Assembly (NCBI GenBank): GCA_964481765.1
Contig: CAYZVJ010000076.1
Span: 1 to 16,919 of the forward strand
Origin: G020353115 sp964481765
GTDB taxonomy: Bacteria > Bacteroidota > Bacteroidia > Bacteroidales > VadinHA17
Direction of reading: 5' to 3'
DNA: 16,919 nucleotides
A program made the translations under genes and the position numbers. The first letter of the stretch is position 1. Every line of letters starts with the position of its first letter. The notes beneath the pieces are model-generated. The model was not told where the DNA came from, ran no database searches, and saw nothing but the letters and a program-made list of their open reading frames with translations. Below are positions 7,475 to 14,116 of this stretch, in pieces.

Positions 7475-8362
7475 ATGAGTGATCAAAAGAAAGCATATCT
7501 CTATGCCGGCTTAGCCATTTTTTTCTGGTCTACTGTCGCTTCTGCATTTAAAATTGCATTACGGCATCTGGATTACCTCCACCTGCTGCTTTTTGCCTCC
7601 CTCACCTCAACATTACTTCTTTTCCTGATGCTTCTTGTCCAAAAAAAGATTCACATGGTCCTGAACTCCTCATTATCAGACATCAGCCGGTCCATGTTAT
7701 TTGGCTTACTGAATCCTTTCCTCTATTACCTGATTCTCTTTAAAGCCTATTCGCTCCTTCCGGCACAAGTGGCACAGCCGCTGAACATGGTCTGGCCAAT
7801 TGTCCTTGTTTTCCTTTCGGTCCCGTTGTTGAAGCATACGGTGAAAAAAAAGAGTTATCTGGCGCTGATTGTCAGTTTTATCGGTGTCTATTTCATCTCA
7901 TCGCAGGGAACCTTCTTTTATCCGGGTAAGTCAGATACGCTGGGTGTAATCCTTGCACTTGGCAGTTCCATTATCTGGTCCCTGTTTTTTATATACAACG
8001 TCAGAGATCCCCGAGAGGAAGTGGTGAAACTGTTTTTGAATTTCCTGTTTGCAACCCTCTACATTTTCTGCTTCATTTTCCTGTTTTCAGACTTTTCATT
8101 GCCCGGGCTCAAAGGATTGCTTGCTGCTGTCTATACAGGATGTTTCGAAATGGGCATAACTTTTGTATTGTGGTTAAAAGCGCTCAGGTTGACAAAATCA
8201 GCCGATCAAATCAGTAATTTTGTTTACCTGGCTCCATTTTTTTCTCTGATTTTTATTCACATCTTTGTCGGAGAAAATATATACAGCACGACAGTAGTTG
8301 GTTTAATTTTAATTGTTGGAGGAATAATTATCCAAAGAATCCGTTTTCCTGTAAAGCATTAA
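7475..8362 (+). CDS. EamA/DMT-superfamily transporter
   Basis: An inner-membrane permease of the drug/metabolite transporter superfamily; members export amino acids, metabolites or drugs, and the substrate cannot be deduced here. The 295-residue protein has about ten hydrophobic segments in two repeated halves (about 8-142 and 155-288), the EamA duplication. Each half begins with a GxxxxxxWS/T-like element: AGLAIFFWSTVASAFK and ALGSSIIWSLFFIY. The conserved mid-half motif AYSLLPAQVAQPLNMVWPI (91-109) is typical for this group, where a residue pair after the third helix lines the transport path. The ATG at 7475 is preceded by AAGGA with suitable spacing. It is 15 bases from the downstream S41 gene, consistent with one operon. 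Confidence 0.9.
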   Translation: MSDQKKAYLYAGLAIFFWSTVASAFKIALRHLDYLHLLLFASLTSTLLLFLMLLVQKKIHMVLNSSLSDISRSMLFGLLNPFLYYLILFKAYSLLPAQVAQPLNMVWPIVLVFLSVPLLKHTVKKKSYLALIVSFIGVYFISSQGTFFYPGKSDTLGVILALGSSIIWSLFFIYNVRDPREEVVKLFLNFLFATLYIFCFIFLFSDFSLPGLKGLLAAVYTGCFEMGITFVLWLKALRLTKSADQISNFVYLAPFFSLIFIHIFVGENIYSTTVVGLILIVGGIIIQRIRFPVKH

Positions 8363-8377
8363 TCAAAGCATATAGAA

Positions 8378-9658
8378 ATGAGAATAAATGGTATAGCGCG
8401 TGGTTTTTTATTGATTATTATACTCCTTTCCGCGTTCTTTCTTGCAGGTTGTGAAAAAGATAACGGGAATAAACTGAACAGCGACATTGATGCAAGAAAT
8501 GAATTATACAATCTGATGAATGAATGGTATTACTGGTATGACGTTATGCCTCAGGTTGATAAAGAGCTTTATAAAGATCCATACGAACTGTTGGAAGCCA
8601 TGCGCTACCTGCCGGATGACCATTACAGTTTTGTCGCACCGCGCGAGTACATTGAAAATATGCTGGAAGGAAAATACATCGGATATGGGTTCGCCCACAG
8701 GAAAGATACCGAGGGGAACTCCCGGATTCTTTATGTATATAAGGATTCTCCATTGTACCCCCATGGAATTCGCAGGGGTTATATCATTACCAAAATAAAT
8801 GGCATTACACTCGATGCAAGCAGCAATCTTTCAGCGCTGCTTGGTGCAAACGAAATAGGGATTACAAACACCATCGAATTCAAAAGCCTCACCGACTCGG
8901 TTTTCGAACTTACGGTGGCAAAGAAAGAGATACAGAAAAACTCTGTTCTCCATTACGACACCCTTGATGTGAATGGGAAAACCATCGGACATATGGTATA
9001 TGATGAGTTCATTCAACCATCCTATGATGAATTTGATGAAACCTTTGCCTGGTTTAAGTCAGCCGGTGTTGAGGAGATGATCGTAGATCTCAGGTATAAT
9101 CCCGGAGGGCTTACTGATGTATTGACATACCTGGCAAACCTGATCACCGGTCCAGGCACCGACGGGCTACTCTTTCTTTCATATCAGCACAATAATAAAA
9201 AAACGAATTATAACGTTAACATTCTCTTTGAACAACAAGCCAGTTCGGTGAATGTCAGCAGGGTGGTTTTTATCACCTCCCCGGGAACAGCCTCCGCCAG
9301 CGAAGCACTCATCAATTGCCTTTCTCCCTATATCGACGTAAAAACAGTTGGAGATTCAACCTATGGAAAACCGGTTGGGATGTACATTTTTACTTATAGT
9401 GACTGGGCATTTCTACCCATCGTCTTCAAAATAGTGAATGCGAACGGGATGGGGGATTACTTTTTCGGTATTCCCGCTGACTGTGAATGCCCTGATGATA
9501 TTACCAGGAGTTTCAATGATCGTGAGGAGGTTTGTTTGAAGGAAGCGCTCTATTATATTGAAAACGGCAGTTTTTCCGGCAGAAAGTATGCAAGAAGTTT
9601 CATTCCTGAGAAAAAGCCGGATTATAAGGACTTACTCAGGAAGAAATACCTTCAATAA
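8378..9658 (+). CDS. S41-family (C-terminal processing) peptidase, lipoprotein
   Basis: A 426-residue serine protease predicted to be anchored on the periplasmic or outer side of the envelope: the N-terminus ends in the lipobox LAGC (Cys25). A short helical N-terminal domain (about 35-95, with NEWYYWYD) precedes a PDZ-like domain (about 95-185, IGYGFAHRKD ... GIRRGYIITKINGI) and the tail-specific protease core. The core shows MIVDLRYNPGG (234-244) and SPGTASASEALINCL (301-315). Ser306 lies 25 residues before Lys331 in GDSTYGKPVG, the same spacing as Ser430/Lys455 in E. coli Prc, so the Ser/Lys dyad looks intact. This domain layout is typical of Bacteroidota S41 lipoproteins; the target is unknown. 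It lies 15 bases after the transporter and 12 before ruvC. Confidence 0.92.
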   Translation: MRINGIARGFLLIIILLSAFFLAGCEKDNGNKLNSDIDARNELYNLMNEWYYWYDVMPQVDKELYKDPYELLEAMRYLPDDHYSFVAPREYIENMLEGKYIGYGFAHRKDTEGNSRILYVYKDSPLYPHGIRRGYIITKINGITLDASSNLSALLGANEIGITNTIEFKSLTDSVFELTVAKKEIQKNSVLHYDTLDVNGKTIGHMVYDEFIQPSYDEFDETFAWFKSAGVEEMIVDLRYNPGGLTDVLTYLANLITGPGTDGLLFLSYQHNNKKTNYNVNILFEQQASSVNVSRVVFITSPGTASASEALINCLSPYIDVKTVGDSTYGKPVGMYIFTYSDWAFLPIVFKIVNANGMGDYFFGIPADCECPDDITRSFNDREEVCLKEALYYIENGSFSGRKYARSFIPEKKPDYKDLLRKKYLQ

Positions 9659-9670
9659 CATCTGTTATCG

Positions 9671-10225
9671 TTGAACACAGAACGGGTCATTTTAGGGATT
9701 GATCCGGGTACAACTGTAACCGGATATGGAATTATCAGGACATCTGGGAACAAAGCTGAACTGATAACCCTGGGGGTACTTGAACTGCAGAAGGTCAACG
9801 ATCACTATACCAAGCTGAAAATGATTTTTGACCGTGTTATTCAGCTCATTGATGAATACCATCCGGATGAGCTTGCCATTGAGGCACCTTTTTACGGTAA
9901 AAATGTTCAGTCCATGCTAAAACTAGGCAGGGCACAGGGAGCTGCTATTTCAGCTGCTTTATCCCGTTCAATTCCCGTTTTTGAATATGCACCACGGAAA
10001 ATCAAGCTGGCAATTACCGGAGTGGGAAGTGCTTCAAAGGAGCAGGTTGCCACGCTGCTTCAAAAGATCCTCAATTTTCACGAGGATTCCCGTTTACTCG
10101 ACGCCACGGATGGCCTGGCTGCTGCAGTCTGTCATTTCTTCCAGAAAACGGTCCCTTCCCGGGAAAAGGGGTATCACTCATGGAAAGAGTTTATCCGGAA
10201 GAATCCCGGACGGTTAAAGAAGTAA
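9671..10225 (+). CDS. ruvC: Holliday junction endonuclease RuvC (TTG start)
   Basis: Resolves Holliday junctions by paired nicks, acting with the RuvAB branch-migration motor in recombinational repair. The 184-residue product has the RNase H-like fold and all four acidic catalytic positions: Asp11 (LGIDPGTTVTGYG), Glu71 (LAIEAPFYGKN), Asp144 and Asp147 (LLDATDGLAAA). The KLGRAQGAA and YAPRKIKLAITG elements are also classic. The start is assigned to TTG at 9671: the only in-frame alternatives upstream are cut off by the S41 stop at 9656-9658, and the first strand must begin at once. No clear ribosome binding site is seen, as is common in this phylum. The 12-base gap suggests cotranscription with the peptidase gene. 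Confidence 0.96.
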   Translation: MNTERVILGIDPGTTVTGYGIIRTSGNKAELITLGVLELQKVNDHYTKLKMIFDRVIQLIDEYHPDELAIEAPFYGKNVQSMLKLGRAQGAAISAALSRSIPVFEYAPRKIKLAITGVGSASKEQVATLLQKILNFHEDSRLLDATDGLAAAVCHFFQKTVPSREKGYHSWKEFIRKNPGRLKK

Positions 10226-10249
10226 CCTGGATAGCGGTTTCTTTTCTTA

Positions 10250-10270
10250 CGGCAGAAAAATTGTCTGCCG
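10250..10270. terminator. Inverted repeat between convergent ruvC and HIT genes
   Basis: CGGCAGA (10250-10256) and TCTGCCG (10264-10270) form a perfect 7-bp stem with a 7-base loop, 25 bases after the ruvC stop and 8 bases after the HIT stop. A hairpin here could end transcription from both sides. Neither side has a strong T tract, so termination strength is uncertain. Confidence 0.45.
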
Positions 10271-10277
10271 GATCCGT

Positions 10278-10676
10278 TTATTCAGCAAGTGCATCCCTGA
10301 TTTTTGCTGCAATTTCCTGAAACTCTTCCGGGCTCAGATTGAGCTTGGGTCTTGAAAAACTGATATCCGCTTCTGAATTTATCGGGATCAGGTGAATATG
10401 GGCATGAGGAACCTCCAGACCCAGAACAGCAACACCGATCCTGGCACACGGAATCACCTTTTCGATTGCCCGTGCAATCCTTTTTGAGAATATCATCATT
10501 GGTGCAAGAAGATCATCATCCAGATCGAACAGATAATCAACCTCGTTTTTAGGAATGACCAGAGTATGACCTTTTGCCAGAGGGTGTATATCTAAAAAAG
10601 CATAAAACTGCTCATCCTCAGCAATCTTATAGGAGGGTATCTCCCCCTGAACAATGTTAGTAAAGATGCTTGCCAT
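10278..10676 (-). CDS. HIT-family nucleotide hydrolase/transferase
   Basis: A 132-residue cytoplasmic histidine-triad protein, probably of the Hint/HinT branch, which hydrolyses AMP-linked phosphoramidates such as adenosine 5'-monophosphoramidate. It begins SIFTNIVQGEIPSYKIAED, the usual HIT start, has DIHPLAKGHTLVIPK (29-43), and ends its core in HAHIHLIP with His91, His93 and His95; the central residues of the triad include the expected nucleophile. It follows greA by 19 bases and is very likely cotranscribed with it; greA-HIT pairing is common in Bacteroidota. Length and motifs are normal. Physiological substrate not known. Confidence 0.93.
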   Translation of the reverse strand: MASIFTNIVQGEIPSYKIAEDEQFYAFLDIHPLAKGHTLVIPKNEVDYLFDLDDDLLAPMMIFSKRIARAIEKVIPCARIGVAVLGLEVPHAHIHLIPINSEADISFSRPKLNLSPEEFQEIAAKIRDALAE

Positions 10677-10695
10677 GGCTGGATTAATCGTTTAT

Positions 10696-11169
10696 TTATC
10701 TGGAAATACTAATAATTTCAAATGTCATCAATCCGGAAGGAACATTGATCTCCACGATATCTCCTGTTTTACGACCGAGCAGTCCTTTGGCGATGGGTGA
10801 ATCGACAGCCAGCTTGCCGGCTTTCAGATCGGCTTCCGATTCTGAAACCAGGAGGTATTCCCTGACCAGGTTATTTGCCAGGTTTTTGATCTTTACCTTA
10901 TTGAGAATCTGCACTTTCGATGTATCGATCCGCGATTCATCAATAATCCTTGATTTCGAGATCATCTCCTCAAGCCTGGATATTTTCATTTCAAGCATCC
11001 CCTGTGCCTCTTTAGCAGCATGGTATTCGGCATTTTCAGCAAGGTCTCCTTTTTCCCGTGCATCAGCAATCAATCGCGAAATAGCCGGACGTTCAACAGA
11101 AGTCAGGTAATCGAGCTCCTCTTTCAGTTTATCCAATCCCTCTTCTGTGATGTATGAAATCTCTGGCAT
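10696..11169 (-). CDS. greA: Transcription elongation factor GreA
   Basis: Rescues backtracked RNA polymerase by inserting its coiled coil in the secondary channel and stimulating transcript cleavage. The 157-residue protein is standard length. The N-terminal coiled coil runs from about residue 5 to 75, and the tip sequence AREKGDLAENAEYHAAKEAQG carries the acidic pair Asp42 and Glu45, equivalent to Asp41 and Glu44 of the E. coli protein. The C-terminal FKBP-like domain has SPIAKGLLGRKTGDIVEI. First gene of a two-gene unit with the HIT protein. A promoter match with both boxes lies about 70 bases upstream. Identity is certain. Confidence 0.97.
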   Translation of the reverse strand: MPEISYITEEGLDKLKEELDYLTSVERPAISRLIADAREKGDLAENAEYHAAKEAQGMLEMKISRLEEMISKSRIIDESRIDTSKVQILNKVKIKNLANNLVREYLLVSESEADLKAGKLAVDSPIAKGLLGRKTGDIVEINVPSGLMTFEIISISR

Positions 11170-11237
11170 AGTAGTCTTTTCTGGTGAAACGATGTAAAAA
11201 CAAAAAGAATTCCGACAATTGGAACTCTTTCATCCTG

Positions 11238-11268
11238 CAAAGGTAAAAAAAATAAACAAATAACTCAA
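11238..11268 (-). promoter_or_regulatory. Candidate greA promoter (TTGA / TACCTTTG)
   Basis: On the minus strand TTGA (11268-11265) is followed after 19 bases by TACCTTTG (11245-11238), an exact -7 consensus at the usual distance with a near -33 box. Transcription would start about 60 bases before the greA ATG. The spacer is very A/T rich. Confidence 0.5.
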
Positions 11269-11287
11269 TCTTAACAGCAGGAAAGAG

Positions 11288-11310
11288 AGTCCGGCAGAAC
11301 ATTCCGGATA
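11288..11310 (-). terminator. Possible weak hairpin after the acidic membrane protein gene
   Basis: TCCGG (11290-11294) pairs with CCGGA (11304-11308), about 10 bases past the stop at 11318. On the minus strand it is followed by CTCTCTTTCC rather than a T run. It may be a weak terminator ahead of the greA promoter or chance. Confidence 0.22.
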
Positions 11311-11317
11311 ATCCTGG

Positions 11318-11794
11318 TCAGAACTCTTTTCTATTAAGAATTTCAGAAAGAATAACCGCCTTCTTCAGGTCAAATTCATCCATGATTTTATCCAGTTCAC
11401 TCTCTTCCTTGCTGGCTTTATATTGTTGGGTCAAATCCTCGGATGGTTGATGTTCCTGATCATCGGTTATCATTTCCTCCTGGTATATAGAATCGATTCC
11501 TTCGTCGAAGGGAGATCCCTCATCAAAGGCAGAAACGCCCTCTTCAATAATCGTCTCCAGTTCGCTCTGCACCTGTGGTGTCTCGGGTGCAGTGATTGTC
11601 ATCTGGTCGGACATTTCAGTGTCAGGTTCCCTGCTATCCTGCTCAAATAACTGAAAGGGATCAAAACCCTCTGTTTCCCCTTTTTGGGGCATTTGGGCTG
11701 CAGCTTTCTTTTTCCTATTCCTCGCCACCGTGCTTATGATTAACACGATAACTACAAGAACGATATAAAATATTGTGCCAATGTTGTCTTCCAT
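11318..11794 (-). CDS. Hypothetical acidic single-pass membrane protein
   Basis: No named family recognised. The 158-residue product has one N-terminal membrane helix (about 6-24, GTIFYIVLVVIVLIISTVA) followed directly by RNRKKK, which by the positive-inside rule puts the rest in the cytoplasm. Residues about 37-140 are low-complexity and strongly acidic (many E, D, Q, S, T), probably disordered. The last segment, FDLKKAVILSEILNRKEF (141-158), looks like an ordered helical tail, and similar tails (DL+KAVI-SEILNRK) occur in uncharacterised Bacteroidota proteins as far as I recall. Its ATG comes 2 bases after the stop of the basic exported protein gene, so the two are translationally linked. 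Function unknown; the reading frame and architecture are credible. Confidence 0.7.
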   Translation of the reverse strand: MEDNIGTIFYIVLVVIVLIISTVARNRKKKAAAQMPQKGETEGFDPFQLFEQDSREPDTEMSDQMTITAPETPQVQSELETIIEEGVSAFDEGSPFDEGIDSIYQEEMITDDQEHQPSEDLTQQYKASKEESELDKIMDEFDLKKAVILSEILNRKEF

Positions 11795-11796
11795 AA

Positions 11797-12096
11797 TTAC
11801 CTTCTCCTTTTTCTAAAAAGCCGTTTAAGAAATGGTTCTTTTTTTCGTTTATTGTTTTTTTTTGACTCTCTTTCTGACTGTTTCATTCGATCCTGAACCT
11901 CTTTTGTCTGGATATCAAACCGGTGTTTCAACTCTTTTTTGCGCGCTTTTTCATACGCATTATCTTGTTTCTTCTCCACTTTCTCCGTTTTTGCCACAGC
12001 TTTTCGGACCTTTCGTGAAGGCCGTTGAGCAGCCAACGCCAGGGGAATAATCAGAACGATCAATAACAACAAAAACCGTTTATGAATGATTTTCAT
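11797..12096 (-). CDS. Hypothetical very basic exported small protein
   Basis: Not a recognised family. The 99-residue product begins with a clear signal-type segment, MKIIHKRFLLLLIVLIIPLA (1-20) ending LALAAQ, likely cleaved after about residue 23. The mature part of about 75 residues is over 40 percent Lys and Arg, with helical repeats of K, E and R in the middle (EKARKKELKHRF, SERESKKNN) and a C-terminus of FLKRLFRKRRR. Such composition suggests binding to a polyanion such as nucleic acid, LPS or peptidoglycan-linked polymers, or to an acidic protein; this is inference. If the hydrophobic segment is not cleaved it would be a membrane anchor. It directly precedes the acidic membrane protein gene on the same strand. 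Confidence 0.68.
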   Translation of the reverse strand: MKIIHKRFLLLLIVLIIPLALAAQRPSRKVRKAVAKTEKVEKKQDNAYEKARKKELKHRFDIQTKEVQDRMKQSERESKKNNKRKKEPFLKRLFRKRRR

Positions 12097-12104
12097 TATT
12101 TTTG
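12097..12104 (+). promoter_or_regulatory. Candidate -7 box for the Rieske-like lipoprotein gene
   Basis: TATTTTTG matches TAnnTTTG and lies immediately upstream of the divergent gene's ATG at 12096. Transcription would begin near 12111, which leaves about 16 bases before the ATG at 12127 and rules against the earlier in-frame ATG at 12082. No good -33 box at standard spacing. Confidence 0.4.
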
Positions 12105-12126
12105 TTCTTTAATTTCAGAACGCACG

Positions 12127-12603
12127 ATGGCTGTTATTATTACCATATCAAAAATAAGGAATTTTTTTTTAATCCTTCTAATGAGTTCACTGCTGACCAC
12201 CTGTGAGGAGGAGAAGCAAAAAATCATTCCCCAAACCTATGTGAATTTTTCCATCCGGTTAGATGATCCGCAATTCATCGCGTTAACCTCTGTCGGGAAT
12301 GCCGTGGTTATTACCAGCAGCTACGACGGGAGCAATTCAGCCGGATACGATAACAATGGAATCATCCTTTACCGTGCATCACAAGAAGAGTTTTATGCAT
12401 TCGACCGGACCTGTACCTATGACGTTGAAAAAAGCATTGCAGTTGAGATTGATGAATCAGGGATTATGGCAGTGTGTCCGGAATGTGAATCAATCTATGT
12501 GTTGCCAAATATCGGATTTCCCACGAAAGAGAGTCCTTCGAAATACGCACTTCATCAATACCAGACCAGTTTTGACGGTCTGTATGTGCATGTCTTCAAC
12601 TAA
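12127..12603 (+). CDS. Predicted lipoprotein with Rieske-like fold lacking histidine ligands
   Basis: From the ATG at 12127 the product is 158 residues; the longer start at 12082 lies before the putative promoter box and spoils the signal peptide. The signal ends in SLLTTC with Cys26 as the lipidation site, followed by EEE, a charge pattern of surface-exposed Bacteroidota lipoproteins. The C-terminal half resembles a Rieske domain: EFYAFDRTCTYD (88-99) is where C-x-H is expected, and MAVCPECESIYVL (114-126) is where C-x-x-H is expected, followed by ALHQYQTSFDGLYVHVF, similar to the closing strands of ferredoxin-like Rieske proteins. The histidines are replaced by Tyr98 and Cys120, so a normal [2Fe-2S] cluster is unlikely; three or four cysteines could instead bind another metal or form a disulfide. 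The fold assignment is inference. Confidence 0.62.
   Translation: MAVIITISKIRNFFLILLMSSLLTTCEEEKQKIIPQTYVNFSIRLDDPQFIALTSVGNAVVITSSYDGSNSAGYDNNGIILYRASQEEFYAFDRTCTYDVEKSIAVEIDESGIMAVCPECESIYVLPNIGFPTKESPSKYALHQYQTSFDGLYVHVFN
12149..12156 (-). promoter_or_regulatory. Possible -7 box for the basic/acidic small-protein pair
   Basis: On the minus strand it reads TATTTTTG. It would start transcription about 46 bases before the ATG at 12096, from inside the divergent lipoprotein gene. There is no -33 support and the area is A/T rich, so this could be chance. Confidence 0.2.
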
Positions 12604-14018
12604 TACCGGTAGTGATCCGGTTTGAACGGTCCTTTTACCGGCACACCGAGATATTCAGCCTGCTCCGGTGTTAGTTGGGTGAGTTTTACTCCGATCTGGT
12701 CGAGGTGCAACCGGGCTACCTCTTCATCCAGGTGTTTGGGTAACCGGTAGACATCGATCTCATAATCGTTGTTCCATAAATCAACCTGGGCCAATGTCTG
12801 GTTTGAGAATGAATTACTCATAACAAAAGAGGGATGACCTGTAGCACATCCCAGGTTAACCAGCCGTCCTTCAGCAAGAATAAAGATGGAATGCCCATCG
12901 GGAAACAGGTACTCATCGACCTGTGGTTTTACATTGATCTTTTTTATTCCCGGCCATTCTCCCAGTTTTTCAACCTGTATCTCATGGTCGAAATGACCGA
13001 TATTGCATACAATGGACTGGTCCTTCATCCTTGCCATATGCTCGGCGGTTATCACATCTTTGTTACCGGTAGCTGTAACAAATATATTCCCCTCATCCAT
13101 TGTATCTTCAATGGTTTTCACTTCGTATCCTTCCATCGCTGCCTGGAGAGCACAAATGGGATCGATCTCGGTAACAATCACCCGTGCTCCATAGGATCTC
13201 ATCGACTGGGCACAACCCTTTCCAACATCACCATAACCACATACCACCGTAACTTTTCCGGCAAGCATCACATCTGTAGCACGTTTAATTCCATCAGCCA
13301 AAGATTCCCGGCAACCATACAGGTTGTCAAATTTGGATTTGGTAACCGAATCGTTCACATTGATTGCGGGAGCAAGAAGTTCCCCAATCTCCTTCATTTG
13401 ATATAACCGGTGAACTCCAGTAGTCGTTTCTTCCGAGATCCCCTTCAGTTCAGCCACGGCTCTATGCCATTTCGTCGGATCTTCATCAAGCAGGGTTTTC
13501 AACCGCCTGATAACCACAGCCTCCTCTGTGCTGGATGGTTTTCGCTTCAGGAATTCCGGGTTCACTTCTGCCTTATATCCCTGATGCAACATGAGCGTGG
13601 CATCACCTCCATCATCCACAATCAGGTTTGGTCCTTTGCCACCCGGGAAAGAAAGAGCCTGAGCAGTACACCACCAATACTCCTCCAGGGTTTCACCTTT
13701 CCAGGCAAATACCGGAATCCCCATTTTGGCAACTGCAGCAGCTGCATGATCCTGGGTTGAAAAAATATTACAGCTTGCCCATCTGACATCCGCACCCAAT
13801 TCCACTAACGTTTTTATCAATATGGCGGTCTGTATTGTCATATGCAGGGACCCTGTGATCCGGGCACCCTTCAGGGGTTTGGAGGCGGAGTATTTCTGCC
13901 GGATAGAGAGTAATCCGGGCATCTCCTTTTCCGCTATCTCAATCTCTTTAAATCCCCAATCTGCAAGGCTGATGTCCTTGATCTTATAAGGTATACTTTC
14001 CACTGATGTTATTTCCAT
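12600..14018 (-). CDS. ahcY: Adenosylhomocysteinase (S-adenosylhomocysteine hydrolase)
   Basis: Splits S-adenosylhomocysteine into adenosine and homocysteine, removing the product that inhibits methyltransferases. The 472-residue protein has the catalytic and substrate elements FSTQDHAAAA (86-95), VDDGGDATLMLHQG (134-147) and VNDSVTKSKFDNLYGCR (221-237, with catalytic Lys227 and Asp231). The NAD-binding loop is GYGDVGKG (261-268) and the C-terminus is KPDHYRY, whose Lys466 and Tyr470 reach the NAD of the neighbouring subunit. It carries the roughly 40-residue insert (about 148-192) typical of bacterial and plant long forms, absent from the human enzyme. A promoter lies just upstream and a ribF terminator beyond it, so it seems to be transcribed alone. 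Its TAG overlaps the convergent lipoprotein's TAA. Identity is certain. Confidence 0.98.
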   Translation of the reverse strand: MEITSVESIPYKIKDISLADWGFKEIEIAEKEMPGLLSIRQKYSASKPLKGARITGSLHMTIQTAILIKTLVELGADVRWASCNIFSTQDHAAAAVAKMGIPVFAWKGETLEEYWWCTAQALSFPGGKGPNLIVDDGGDATLMLHQGYKAEVNPEFLKRKPSSTEEAVVIRRLKTLLDEDPTKWHRAVAELKGISEETTTGVHRLYQMKEIGELLAPAINVNDSVTKSKFDNLYGCRESLADGIKRATDVMLAGKVTVVCGYGDVGKGCAQSMRSYGARVIVTEIDPICALQAAMEGYEVKTIEDTMDEGNIFVTATGNKDVITAEHMARMKDQSIVCNIGHFDHEIQVEKLGEWPGIKKINVKPQVDEYLFPDGHSIFILAEGRLVNLGCATGHPSFVMSNSFSNQTLAQVDLWNNDYEIDVYRLPKHLDEEVARLHLDQIGVKLTQLTPEQAEYLGVPVKGPFKPDHYRY

Positions 14019-14038
14019 TTTTGTGATTATTTGCCCGA

Positions 14039-14072
14039 CAAAGGTAATAAATATAAGGTAAATATACCCAAA
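14039..14072 (-). promoter_or_regulatory. Candidate ahcY promoter (TTTG / TACCTTTG)
   Basis: On the minus strand TTTG (14072-14069) and TACCTTTG (14046-14039) are separated by 22 bases, one more than the usual range for the Bacteroidota primary sigma factor. Predicted start of transcription is about 14 bases before the ahcY ATG, leaving no room for a riboswitch. Confidence 0.5.
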
Positions 14073-14080
14073 TGTCAGGT

Positions 14081-14108
14081 AAAAGGGGGGGATTGCTACA
14101 CCAATCCC
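14081..14108 (-). terminator. Likely ribF terminator
   Basis: On the minus strand GGGATTG (14108-14102), a 6-base loop and CAATCCC (14095-14089) make a perfect 7-bp stem that starts 8 bases after the ribF stop. CCCC and then TTTT follow. The C run before the short T run is unusual but the position between ribF and the ahcY promoter fits well. Confidence 0.6.
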
Positions 14109-14116
14109 AAAACAGA

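Noticed and set aside
12834..13406. A 190-codon open frame on the plus strand opposite ahcY.
   Set aside because: It lies wholly antisense to a certain ahcY gene, its translation resembles no protein, and it has no promoter; it is a by-product of codon use.
14019..14038. Possible SAH or SAM riboswitch before ahcY.
   Set aside because: The predicted transcript leader is only about 14 bases and no conserved stem set can be formed; upstream sequence is taken up by the promoter and the ribF terminator.
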